From contig CANMEW010000071.1 of NCBI GenBank assembly GCA_947496905.1, positions 1-6,564 on the forward strand: a DNA stretch of 6,564 bases. Reading direction: 5' to 3'. The stretch is from Rickettsiales bacterium (GTDB taxonomy: Bacteria > Pseudomonadota > Alphaproteobacteria > Rickettsiales > UBA1997). Positions 1 through 6,564 of the stretch are shown here, one piece after another. The translations under genes were made by a program, and so were the position numbers. Numbering within the stretch: position 1 is the stretch's first letter; the number at the start of each line of letters is the position of its first letter. The notes below the pieces were generated by a model that saw nothing but the letters and a program-made list of their open reading frames with translations, ran no database searches and had not been told where the DNA came from.

Positions 1-837
1 GTTTCCGTACACATTACTGTCAAAGCTCGGAGATGTTTCATTAATTGCTGATGGCTTAATCATGTCGTGATTTTCTTCCAAGAAACTGAAGCCAAAAATC
101 CCCAAAGCGTCCACATCATTTTTCAATTTCTGCACGATCAAATTGTCATTCTCTCCCGCCTCAATGAAGTGACCATCGCTTCTAATCACATGACATTTTT
201 TCTTTCTGATTTTTGCGTCAGGATAGGTAGCAGCAAATTCTGGCAGACCAAGGCAGACATCCTCCATTGCTAGCTCCACAAAGGCATCGCGCGTTCCTGA
301 AGTTGTTGGCGGACCGTAAACCGCAATGTTAATTGCTGGTAAATGCTGATCGATCTCACTCCATTTTTGGTAAGGATTCTTTATCAATTCTCCGCCATTT
401 TTACTCGGAACTTTTTCCGCCAATGCGAGGAATATTTGTTTTTTCGTTAGGCTATAATTCCTTCCGGCAGAAGCGTTAGCGAGCACAATGCCATCGTAAC
501 CAATTTTAATTTCGACGACACCAGTCACGCCATGTTCGGCACATTTTTTTAATTCACTTTTTTCAATTTTTCGCGATGCATTGGAAAAGTCTGGGTAGTT
601 GTAGCCTACGCCAGAACAGAACAGCTTGAATCCACCGCCAGTTCCAGTCGCTTCAACAATCGGGGTTTTGAATTTAGTCTCGCGACCAAATGTTTCCGCG
701 ATCACCGCGGTGAAAGGGTAAACGGTTGATGAGCCAACAATTTGAATGTGATTTCTTTCAGATGTTTTGAATGAAATCGCCTGCGCAGAGCAAGAGACAA
801 AAAAAATAAAAAATGCGAGAGAGGTAAATTTGAACAT
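1..837 (-). CDS. pstS: PstS-like periplasmic phosphate-binding protein, C-terminus cut by left edge
   Basis: This is probably the substrate-binding protein of a high-affinity phosphate ABC importer, which captures phosphate in the periplasm and passes it to PstC/PstA/PstB. The frame opens at the ATG complementary to 835-837 and stays open to the window edge, giving 279 residues; related proteins are about 330-350 long, so roughly 60 are missing. Residues 1-20 form a signal peptide with a hydrophobic run and an AQA cleavage site; Cys16 is preceded by FVS, a poor lipobox, so a soluble periplasmic protein is more likely than a lipoprotein. Phosphate-loop motifs are visible: GSSTVYPF (35-42), TGTGGGFK (64-71) with FCSG, and GPPTTSGTRDAF (175-186). 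The segment IKIGYDGIVLAN (110-121) is also typical of this family. Cysteines 73, 99, 195 and 215 could form disulfides. No Shine-Dalgarno precedes the start and no Pho box was recognised upstream. Other pst genes are not in view. The family call is firm; phosphate as ligand is inferred from it. Confidence 0.88.
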   Translation of the reverse strand, partial: MFKFTSLAFFIFFVSCSAQAISFKTSERNHIQIVGSSTVYPFTAVIAETFGRETKFKTPIVEATGTGGGFKLFCSGVGYNYPDFSNASRKIEKSELKKCAEHGVTGVVEIKIGYDGIVLANASAGRNYSLTKKQIFLALAEKVPSKNGGELIKNPYQKWSEIDQHLPAINIAVYGPPTTSGTRDAFVELAMEDVCLGLPEFAATYPDAKIRKKKCHVIRSDGHFIEAGENDNLIVQKLKNDVDALGIFGFSFLEENHDMIKPSAINETSPSFDSNVYGN

Positions 838-940
838 GGCTTAATTTTTAAATTTTTTTGTGTGAATTTAAATCGTGATTCTGAACTATTCTCCCCCTTT
901 CCAAGTCAATCTCCAGCCTATGCCAAAGTCCCCTAGACTC

Positions 941-949
941 TGGTATATT
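941..949 (+). promoter_or_regulatory. Candidate extended -10 promoter for bamA
   Basis: TGGTATATT matches the extended -10 pattern TGnTATAAT with one mismatch. The hexamer 17 bases upstream (921-926, TGCCAA) is a poor -35, as is common for extended -10 promoters. It would start transcription near 955, giving a leader of about 110 bases that contains the 980-992 and 1000-1041 hairpins. The match overlaps the first copy of the repeat, so a protein binding the repeat could block it. This is sequence-pattern evidence only. Confidence 0.35.
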
Positions 950-979
950 TTTTATTTTTATGCGACACGGGCACGCGCT

Positions 980-992
980 CCCCATTGTGGGG
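980..992 (+). promoter_or_regulatory. Small GC-rich hairpin in the bamA leader
   Basis: CCCCA (980-984) and TGGGG (988-992) form a perfect 5-bp stem with a TTG loop. The GGGG is followed after two bases by CCCC (995-998). The hairpin lies inside the region enclosed by the first and middle repeat copies, so together they would make a nested, stem-in-stem structure. No T-run follows, so it is not a terminator. Its role is unknown. Confidence 0.4.
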
Positions 993-999
993 AACCCCA

Positions 1000-1041
1000 A
1001 TACCAGAGCTGAGAAGTTCAGGTTTCAAGGAGCTCTGGTAT
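1000..1041 (+). promoter_or_regulatory. Perfect 11-bp inverted repeat in the bamA leader
   Basis: ATACCAGAGCT (1000-1010) and AGCTCTGGTAT (1031-1041) are exact reverse complements with a 20-base loop. The hairpin would end 22 bases before the bamA ATG. It is not followed by a T-run, so it is not an intrinsic terminator. It could affect ribosome access or RNA stability, or act as a DNA operator. Confidence 0.6.
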
Positions 1042-1063
1042 AGGTTAAATTCAAATCAAACTA

Positions 1064-3397
1064 ATGCAGCAAAGTAACCGCAAAAAAATTCATCTGAACA
1101 TTTATTCTCTGGTGATTTTTGCGTCGTTTTTTTTGTGCAATTTTGCTGCCTTTTCAGCCCCCGCAGCTACCAAAGTTTCTCCCAAAAAATTCCTCGTCAT
1201 CAAAGGTAATGAAAGAATCGACGACGCAACAATAATCTCTCATCTTGATGTTCCTGGACTAGAGCAAAATTCACAAAAATCGCTGCAAAAATCGCTAAAA
1301 AAACTTTATGAATCTGACCTTTTTCTTGAGTCAAAAATTTACTACGAAGATCAAAAAATAATTGTTGAGGTGAAGGAGAATCCGATCGTTTCCGACGTGA
1401 AGCTAGTTGGGAATAAAAAAATGGAAGACGAGGCTTTGCAAAGTGAATTAAGTCTCAAAAAGCGCGCGGTTTTTACTAAGTCAAAATTGCAGAACGACCT
1501 AAAACGCATCAATGAAATCTACCTCAAAAGCGGACGCTTTCTCACTAAGGTCGATCCAAAAATAATCCAAAAAGATCAAAACCGAATCGAATTAATTTTC
1601 GAAATTACTGAGGGGCCAACGGCAAAAATAGGTGAGCTTTATTTCGTGGGAAATGCCGCCTTTTCTGATCGCGAGCTGCTTGATGAAATTTCCACGAAAA
1701 AATCAAAATGGTGGAAATTTCTTTCCTCCGCTGACACTTACGACTCTGATCACATTGAATTCGACAAAGAAAAACTGCGCCGTTTTTACGGCTCCAAAGG
1801 TTACGCCGACTTCGCAACCATCTCCTCAATCGCTCAAATCACTCCGCAAAAAGACAAATTCTTTATTACTTTTTTGCTTGAAGAGGGCATCAAATACAAC
1901 ATCGGCAAGGTCAATATTATCAACCATGTAGAGAAGTTCGACAGCGGTATTTTGAAGAAGGAAATTTTGATCAAAGAGGGTAAGGTTTACAACGCGACCC
2001 TAATCGAAAAAACCGTCGACAAAATGACGGAGGTAATGTCGGAGAAATCTTACGCCTTCGCCAATATTGAGCCGGTTTTGAAGCGTAATCGTGAGAAAAA
2101 AATCATCGACATCGATTTCGTTATCAAAGAAACGCCGCGCATCTACATCAATCAAATTCGCATTTCAGGGAATACTAGGACTCTCGATGAAGTAATCCGT
2201 CGCGAAATAAGGCTGCGCGAAGGTGACCCTTACAATATCACAAAAATTAATCGCTCCAAGCAGCGTCTAGAAAATTTAGGCTTCTTCGAAAAAGTTAGCT
2301 TCAACAGCAAGAGGCTCGGCGAAAGCGACAAGATCGATCTCGAGATTGAAGTGAAGGAGAAAAAAACCGGCGAACTTAATTTGGGCATCGGCTATTCAAC
2401 CGTCGACAGAGTTACTTTGAGCACTGGAATTAAAGAGCGAAACATGTTTGGAACCGGACAGGAACTTGGTCTCAATGTGCAGAAATCAACCTTCCGGATG
2501 AATAGTGAAATCAGCTACACTAAGCCCTATTTCTTCGATTACCCTCTGCATGTCGGTGTCGATGTTTTTCAAAACCAACTCAACAAACGTAACAGCTTGG
2601 TCTATGATCAAGACTCTCAAGGCTTCACATTGCGCGGCGATTATTCCATTACTGAATTTCTAACTCACCAAATTCGCTATTCTTTCAACGACCAAACCAT
2701 CAGCAATGTTAGCGCCACCGCCTCAACTGGACTTAAAAATCTACAAGGCAGCTTCGTTACTTACTCCGTTGGTCAGAGCCTAACTTATGATAAAAGGGAC
2801 AATGCTATTGACCCAAAAAATGGCTATTACGCTCTAGTCTCGCAAGAATATACCGGACTTGGCGGCGATATTAAAACCTTTAAGCATGAAGGCTCTGCCG
2901 GATATTACATTCCAACTTTTAACGAAAATTTTATTCTGAAATTTTTAGCGCGTGGTGGCGTAATTGATGGCTTGGGGCAAGATGTACGCAGCAATTACGG
3001 CTTCTTTTTGGGGGGAAATAATTTCCGTGGTTTTGAATATGCTGGGATGGGACCTAGGGTGAAAGGTAGTAATGGCAGCGCTGTTGGGGGAGATGTTGTT
3101 GGTGGTAATTCTTACTATGTTGGAACTGCAGAATTCCGCTTCCCACTTGGTCTACCAAGGGAATTGGGAATTAACGGGATTTTATTTAGCGACAATGGAA
3201 CGGTGAAGGGGGTCGATCAAAATAGTAAAACCGGCAATGACGTTGCGGACTCCGGCTCAATGAGATCATCTTACGGTTTCAGCCTTGCTTGGTCGTCACC
3301 ATTGGGGCCAATTCGCTTAGACTTTTCCAAAATTGCAAAACAAGAAGTTTACGATCGAACCCAAAATTTCCGATTCAGCTTCGGCACATCTTTTTAG
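1064..3397 (+). CDS. bamA: BamA, outer-membrane beta-barrel assembly protein (Omp85 family)
   Basis: BamA is the core of the BAM complex, which folds and inserts beta-barrel proteins into the outer membrane. The 777 residues match the usual 750-810. Residues 1 to about 31-34 are a signal peptide (basic NRKK, hydrophobic core, cut near AFS or APA). Five POTRA domains follow at roughly 41-105, 108-183, 186-275, 278-356 and 359-432, each with a GN-type turn or a beta-alpha-alpha-beta pattern; the fifth, with ISGNTRT and LGFFEKV, is the clearest. The barrel spans about 438-777. It contains YDKRDNAIDPKNGYY (575-589) and the L6 signature FRGF (654-657, the VRGF/Y motif). The protein ends in RFSFGTSF, with the terminal phenylalanine of the beta-signal. 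The stop is TAG. The ATG is chosen because it gives a complete signal peptide; no strong ribosome site precedes it. The gene stands alone here, without the usual rseP, skp or lpxD neighbours. The frame is intact and the call is firm. Confidence 0.97.
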   Translation: MQQSNRKKIHLNIYSLVIFASFFLCNFAAFSAPAATKVSPKKFLVIKGNERIDDATIISHLDVPGLEQNSQKSLQKSLKKLYESDLFLESKIYYEDQKIIVEVKENPIVSDVKLVGNKKMEDEALQSELSLKKRAVFTKSKLQNDLKRINEIYLKSGRFLTKVDPKIIQKDQNRIELIFEITEGPTAKIGELYFVGNAAFSDRELLDEISTKKSKWWKFLSSADTYDSDHIEFDKEKLRRFYGSKGYADFATISSIAQITPQKDKFFITFLLEEGIKYNIGKVNIINHVEKFDSGILKKEILIKEGKVYNATLIEKTVDKMTEVMSEKSYAFANIEPVLKRNREKKIIDIDFVIKETPRIYINQIRISGNTRTLDEVIRREIRLREGDPYNITKINRSKQRLENLGFFEKVSFNSKRLGESDKIDLEIEVKEKKTGELNLGIGYSTVDRVTLSTGIKERNMFGTGQELGLNVQKSTFRMNSEISYTKPYFFDYPLHVGVDVFQNQLNKRNSLVYDQDSQGFTLRGDYSITEFLTHQIRYSFNDQTISNVSATASTGLKNLQGSFVTYSVGQSLTYDKRDNAIDPKNGYYALVSQEYTGLGGDIKTFKHEGSAGYYIPTFNENFILKFLARGGVIDGLGQDVRSNYGFFLGGNNFRGFEYAGMGPRVKGSNGSAVGGDVVGGNSYYVGTAEFRFPLGLPRELGINGILFSDNGTVKGVDQNSKTGNDVADSGSMRSSYGFSLAWSSPLGPIRLDFSKIAKQEVYDRTQNFRFSFGTSF

Positions 3398-3479
3398 GGT
3401 GAGTTAAGTGTTCAGTCCCTTCGAGAACTTCCCGACAGAGTTATTGCAACAAAAGGAGTATCTGAGACTCAAAATTAGT

Positions 3480-4790
3480 TTAAAAAAACACCGCCATTTT
3501 ATAATCAGCTAAAGCACTTTGATATCTTTCATACATTTCAATCACCGCTGCCTTTGAAGCAGCCGTGTCTTGTTCGCGCAAATTTACCAAAAAGAAATTG
3601 CTAGCGCCATGCTTGAATTTTTCTCGTTCAGAATTTTCTAGTAAATCAGCTAATTTAGCTTCCTCTGAAAGATTGTTATGCATCTCAATAATGCTGCCGA
3701 TCTGAATTTTAATTTGCTCAAGTTCGGCTTTAATTTTCTCTTCCAAAAACTGCTGCTCATATTTCAGAGATTTTAACTTTGATTCATATTCAACAGTTTT
3801 TCCGCGCGCCTCTCGCTGCTGAAGTGGAATTGAAAAATCCAATCCTACATAATTATTGACCTGAGCCCTCGATGCCGAACCGGCTCCTAAATCTTTTGAA
3901 GCACCAAAATCAACATCTAACTGAGGTTTAAAAAGATTCTCTGCATATTTTAACTGGCTTGAATTTTGCTCTTTTTGAATTTTTAAAATTCTTAATTCTG
4001 GCCGGTTTGAAAGCGCAGTTTCTAAATCGTAAATGGTTTGAGAGTTTTCAATTTCATGAAGTGAGGAATGAATTTCTGGAACCTGATTTTGCTTTAGAAC
4101 AATTGGAGCGCCATTTTCACTACGCCAGAAAAGCGAAAGATAAATTGCCGCATTGTCAAAATCTTGACGCGCCTTTACCAAAGCACTCTTGCGCCGTAAA
4201 ATATTTTTCTTATTTTCTGCAACTATGATTCCAGCAACGTCTCCTTTCTTTAATTTTTCTTCAAGCTGCGTTTGACGCTTAATTGCAAGCTGATAGAGAT
4301 CTTCATAAATGTGAAAAACTTTTGCTGACGCAAGCCATTTCCAATAAGTTTTGGTAGCATCGCGCTCGATTTCTTTTTTAATTGTTTCGAGCTGAATTTT
4401 ACTTTCCTTAGCCCCGAGATTTGATAAAATTACACCAAGTCGGTTTTGATCAATTGAGCTATCTTTAAGTAAAGAAAATCTTCCTCCTGCGCGATATTCG
4501 CCACCTTCATTAGTGTGCGACCCTCCTTCATAATCAGCAAAGTTGCCAAAAGATTTACGATATCCCCCATAAACTTTGGCGCCCATAAAACCGAGTTCTT
4601 TTTCAAGTAAAGTGTCGGCAGTCTTTCCATCGTAAAAGCCACGACTTTTGTCAGCGTAGCTTTGCTTTAACTTGATGTCGAAAAATCCAAGAGATCCTAA
4701 TGCTGATCCTTCCGCAGCATTTACTTTTTCATAATAAGACAAAATCTGTGGATAATTTTTGTTAGCAGAGGCTACTACCTCATGATACAA
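3480..4790 (-). CDS. TolC-family outer-membrane factor, body of gene after a nonsense codon
   Basis: TolC-family proteins form trimeric outer-membrane channels with long periplasmic alpha-helical tunnels that dock on HlyD-type adaptors. This open frame gives 436 residues if it starts at a TTG (complement of 4788-4790), but that start removes the signal peptide, so the product could not be exported normally. The family body is intact. It has an N-terminal helix with NKNYPQILSYYEKVNAAEG (10-28), then a strand region with GFYDGKTAD and GAKVYGGYRKS (51-80), and a long helical part. After that come NRPEL (262-266), a second strand region with FSIPLQQREARG (319-330), and a C-terminal helix with FKHGASNFFLVNLREQ (392-407). 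These motifs fit the subgroup encoded beside HlyD/ABC exporters. The upstream start ATG overlaps the stop of the adaptor gene, and an in-frame TAG lies between it and this frame. It is therefore probably a pseudogene, unless the TAG is read through or is a sequencing error. Confidence 0.82.
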   Translation of the reverse strand: MYHEVVASANKNYPQILSYYEKVNAAEGSALGSLGFFDIKLKQSYADKSRGFYDGKTADTLLEKELGFMGAKVYGGYRKSFGNFADYEGGSHTNEGGEYRAGGRFSLLKDSSIDQNRLGVILSNLGAKESKIQLETIKKEIERDATKTYWKWLASAKVFHIYEDLYQLAIKRQTQLEEKLKKGDVAGIIVAENKKNILRRKSALVKARQDFDNAAIYLSLFWRSENGAPIVLKQNQVPEIHSSLHEIENSQTIYDLETALSNRPELRILKIQKEQNSSQLKYAENLFKPQLDVDFGASKDLGAGSASRAQVNNYVGLDFSIPLQQREARGKTVEYESKLKSLKYEQQFLEEKIKAELEQIKIQIGSIIEMHNNLSEEAKLADLLENSEREKFKHGASNFFLVNLREQDTAASKAAVIEMYERYQSALADYKMAVFF

Positions 4791-4880
4791 TAGCTTCTTC
4801 TAGGTGGAAGCTTCGGAGAGTTCAGCGCTTCCGAAATTCAAAAATAATATTGCAAAAACTGATCCAATTCGATGTTTCAT
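4791..4880 (-). pseudogene. Original start and signal peptide of the TolC-family gene, ended by in-frame TAG
   Basis: The ATG complementary to 4878-4880 opens a 26-codon frame, MKHRIGSVFAILFLNFGSAE and six more residues. It has a basic start and a hydrophobic core, as in a signal peptide. It ends at a TAG (complement of 4800-4802). The frame then continues without shift through KKLLYHEVV into the TolC body. The start overlaps the adaptor stop as ATGA, typical of translational coupling, which argues that this is the ancestral start. Decoding the TAG would give a normal 466-residue protein. One base change from CAG (Gln) or TGG (Trp) would create this stop. bamA ends in TAG right after its canonical last residue, so reassignment of TAG is unlikely. 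Confidence 0.75.
4877..4880 (-). other. ATGA stop-start overlap coupling adaptor and TolC-family genes
   Basis: On the minus strand the adaptor frame ends AAA TGA and the TolC-family frame begins ATG AAA, sharing ATGA. No Shine-Dalgarno is evident, so the channel gene would depend on termination-reinitiation after the adaptor. The overlap shows the two genes form one operon and supports the upstream ATG as the original start. Confidence 0.75.
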
Positions 4881-6564
4881 TTAATGCTTTTTATCGATTC
4901 GTCTTCTGTGAGCGTAGCGTTTAATTCACGATCAAAACTTGGCGGGAAGCTGTTTAATTGACGCCAAAGCTCGTAACCCAAACTGACATTATTTAATAAA
5001 ATCCAAGCCTGCGCTTTAGCTCCATGTCTTAAAAATCTTTCATCTGGCCATTTTTTATCTTTGTCCTTCTTTACGATTACACGAAACTTTCCATTCTCAG
5101 AAATTGATGAATCGACAGAAGAAATCACGCCCCCAAAGGTTCCAACCGCAATCGATGGCCAACCGCTAAATTGAACAATTGGCCAACCTTCGAATTGTAG
5201 ACGCACTTTTCTCCCTTCCGTTACCAAAGGAATGTCATTGCCACTGACGTAAATCTCGACCGCAGGATCACTTAAATTTGGCGCAAATGTCGCAAGTTTA
5301 TCTCCAGAATGAATAACTGTAGCAGCATCTCCCGCTAAAACTTTTAGAATCACACCGTCTTTTGGAGCATAAATTATTTGATTTTCTTGGCGTGAAAGTT
5401 TGGTTTCGGATTCTGCCAACTCTGAGGCTGAAGATTCTTCTGCTGCTAAAAGTTTTTTGTATTCAATTTTTGCTTCCTCAAAATCTCGGCGAGAACTTAG
5501 TCCTTTATTAAAAAGATCCTCTTGGCGCCGATAATTCAATTTAGAGGTCTGAGAAGCCATTTGTGTCACTTGAAATTTGCGTTTCTTAGCATCGCGTTCC
5601 GATTTTATTCTTTCCAATATCAGCGGATCATTATCAACAATTTCGACTAACTTATCGTCTTTCTTAACGCTTGATCCATCTTTCACATACCACTTTTTGA
5701 TCCGACCATTAATCGGCGCGCCAATATTTTGAGCACGATGGTTTGGGTCGCTTGCGATAATATGTCCAAGACCTTTGGAGGTTTGCTGCCATGGCATTAG
5801 GCACAAAATCAAAATCGTTAGACCTAAAAAAGTTAAAATTATTTTTGGCAAAACTTTTAGCGGCTCTGGGGTGCAGATGTTGTTAAAGTTTGTGAATGGC
5901 TTAAAATCTTTCTTCTCAATAGAAAAATTATAAAATTTCGATAATTTTTGGCATGAAGCGGTAAGGTCATAAAAATTTTCTAGATCACGACCAAGTTGAG
6001 AAAAATTGTAAAGTAAAGCTGATAAAATTAGTTCCGCCGCAACCAATTGACCAATACTTAATTGACCTTTCAGAACCAACCAACCGCCAGTTACAAGAAG
6101 CAAAACGCTGGCAACCGCATAAAGAGTCAGCAACAAGATCACCTGAGAAAATAAACTTCTGAAACGTAATTTGCGGTCTTGTAAGTAATTTCCCGTAAGA
6201 GAGTTGATTTTTTGCTCAACATTAAAATTGGCAACAGCGCTACTTTCTCCGATCTCCTCAAGACATTTAGCAATATCATATTTTGCCTGGCTTTTGGCAA
6301 AAGAACTAATGACAGCTTGTTTGTAAAATCGTGACCAGATTAACCACAAAGAAATGACAATCGCTAAGCTAAAAAGAAAAAATACCGGATGATAAAGACT
6401 CACCACAATCAAACCAACCGTGCCTTGTAAAATTGTAGAGAAGGTTTTTGTTAAGAATTTTGGAATGGTTTTTTGGATTGTAATTGTTTCAAAAAAACGA
6501 CTCACCATCTCTTTTCTTTTCGGGATTTGTTGTTTTGACTTTAGAAGCAAAATCGTTACTTCAG
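4877..6564 (-). CDS. ABC-exporter membrane domain fused to HlyD-type membrane fusion protein, N-terminus cut by right edge
   Basis: This single frame runs in from beyond the right edge with no stop, so its start is not visible. Residues are numbered from the codon at 6548-6550. About 1-207 are the later part of an ABC transporter transmembrane domain: hydrophobic segments near 38-72 and 134-160, with MVSRFFETITIQK (15-27), GGWLVLKGQLSIGQLVAAEL (155-174) and a final helix ending ENFYDLTASCQKLSKFYNF. In relatives a nucleotide-binding domain follows. Here a linker (208-233) leads instead to a transmembrane anchor (236-253, then MPWQQTSKGLG) and a full HlyD adaptor. The adaptor has a lipoyl half (273-306, GAPINGRIKKW), a coiled-coil hairpin (about 308-390), a second lipoyl half (391-424, IIYAPKDGVILKV) and a beta-barrel part (about 428-517). 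The hairpin tip keeps the TolC-docking pattern R342-x3-L346-x6-S353. No Walker A, LSGGQ or Walker B motif is visible. The stop overlaps the TolC-family start by four bases. The fusion may be a remnant of NBD deletion or a genuine split-exporter design. Confidence 0.85.
   Translation of the reverse strand, partial: EVTILLLKSKQQIPKRKEMVSRFFETITIQKTIPKFLTKTFSTILQGTVGLIVVSLYHPVFFLFSLAIVISLWLIWSRFYKQAVISSFAKSQAKYDIAKCLEEIGESSAVANFNVEQKINSLTGNYLQDRKLRFRSLFSQVILLLTLYAVASVLLLVTGGWLVLKGQLSIGQLVAAELILSALLYNFSQLGRDLENFYDLTASCQKLSKFYNFSIEKKDFKPFTNFNNICTPEPLKVLPKIILTFLGLTILILCLMPWQQTSKGLGHIIASDPNHRAQNIGAPINGRIKKWYVKDGSSVKKDDKLVEIVDNDPLILERIKSERDAKKRKFQVTQMASQTSKLNYRRQEDLFNKGLSSRRDFEEAKIEYKKLLAAEESSASELAESETKLSRQENQIIYAPKDGVILKVLAGDAATVIHSGDKLATFAPNLSDPAVEIYVSGNDIPLVTEGRKVRLQFEGWPIVQFSGWPSIAVGTFGGVISSVDSSISENGKFRVIVKKDKDKKWPDERFLRHGAKAQAWILLNNVSLGYELWRQLNSFPPSFDRELNATLTEDESIKSIK

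Larger units (their letters stand above)
938..1042 (+). repeat. Three copies of CTCTGGTAT, two direct and one inverted
   Basis: CTCTGGTATA occurs at 938-947 and again at 1033-1042 in the same orientation; its inverse ATACCAGAG lies between them at 1000-1008. The middle copy can therefore pair with the first copy (9 bp, enclosing 947-999) or with the last copy (11 bp), but not both. The arrangement could be an attenuator-like switch in the bamA leader, an operator array for a regulator, or a small palindromic repeat element. The two direct copies could also be read as a 10-bp duplication around an 85-base insert, but the insert has no terminal inverted repeats. Confidence 0.7.
838..1063. promoter_or_regulatory. 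Divergent pstS/bamA intergenic region
   Basis: This 226-base spacer separates the divergent pstS-like gene and bamA, so it should carry promoters for both. The part next to pstS (about 840-880) is very AT-rich. The part next to bamA holds a triplicated repeat, a small GC-rich hairpin and a candidate extended -10, listed separately. On the minus strand, TTGACT (complement of 904-909) could be a -35 for pstS, but no good -10 sits at the right distance. I found no tRNA, no open reading frame of note and no known riboswitch fold. Confidence 0.5.

Noticed and set aside
67..273. 68-codon plus-strand frame
   Set aside because: It lies entirely inside the well-supported pstS-like gene on the other strand and shows no family features.
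904..909. TTGACT on the minus strand as a -35 for the pstS-like gene
   Set aside because: No acceptable -10 hexamer lies 16-18 bases downstream, so a promoter call is not supported.
838..1063. Pho box controlling the pstS-like gene
   Set aside because: No pair of CTGTCAT-like half sites was found in the spacer.
1605..1931. Two overlapping short frames, one on each strand, inside bamA
   Set aside because: They lie within the POTRA3-4 coding region of bamA and have low-complexity, basic translations typical of shadow frames.
3398..3479. Possible intrinsic terminator in the convergent bamA/TolC gap
   Set aside because: GAGT/ACTC near 3457-3471 gives only a 4-bp stem with a short T-rich stretch on the minus strand, and the AAGT/ACTT pairing near 3406-3433 is interrupted by bulges. 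Neither is convincing.
3959..4642. Short plus- and minus-strand frames inside the TolC-family gene
   Set aside because: Both overlap the conserved TolC-family frame and resemble no known protein.
3395..4802. TAG reassigned to an amino acid in this organism
   Set aside because: bamA ends in TAG directly after the canonical C-terminal RFSFGTSF, so TAG works as a stop here; one internal TAG is better explained by mutation, error or readthrough.

Overview
The window looks like chromosomal DNA from a moderately AT-rich Gram-negative bacterium, most likely an alphaproteobacterium. It carries an outer-membrane assembly protein with five POTRA domains (BamA), a TolC-family outer-membrane factor, a HlyD-type membrane fusion protein and a PstS-like protein whose motifs resemble alphaproteobacterial PstS. 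The taxonomic call is inferred from protein flavour only. None of the visible starts has a strong Shine-Dalgarno sequence.

Layout from left to right. Positions 1-837 (minus strand) hold the first 279 residues of a periplasmic phosphate-binding protein, cut by the left edge. Positions 838-1063 are a divergent intergenic region with a candidate extended -10 promoter and a striking set of three copies of a 9-10 bp repeat, one inverted, that can form two mutually exclusive hairpins ahead of bamA. Positions 1064-3397 (plus strand) hold a complete bamA. Positions 3398-3479 are an 82-base convergent gap with no convincing terminator. Positions 3480-4880 (minus strand) hold a TolC-family gene whose start and signal peptide are separated from the body by an in-frame TAG. 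Positions 4877-6564 (minus strand) hold one continuous frame, cut by the right edge, that joins an ABC-exporter membrane domain directly to a HlyD-type membrane fusion protein.

The right half reads as a tripartite (type I secretion-like) export operon transcribed leftward: inner-membrane ABC part, periplasmic adaptor, then outer-membrane channel. The adaptor stop and the channel start overlap by four bases (ATGA). Two features are abnormal. The nucleotide-binding domain that normally follows the ABC membrane domain is absent, and the adaptor follows in its place. The channel gene has a nonsense codon just after its signal peptide. TAG also ends bamA right after its canonical C-terminal phenylalanine, so TAG is probably a true stop in this organism. 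The simplest reading is an exporter locus in decay. A working fusion that uses an ATPase encoded elsewhere remains possible, because the adaptor keeps its TolC-docking motif and long intact frames.
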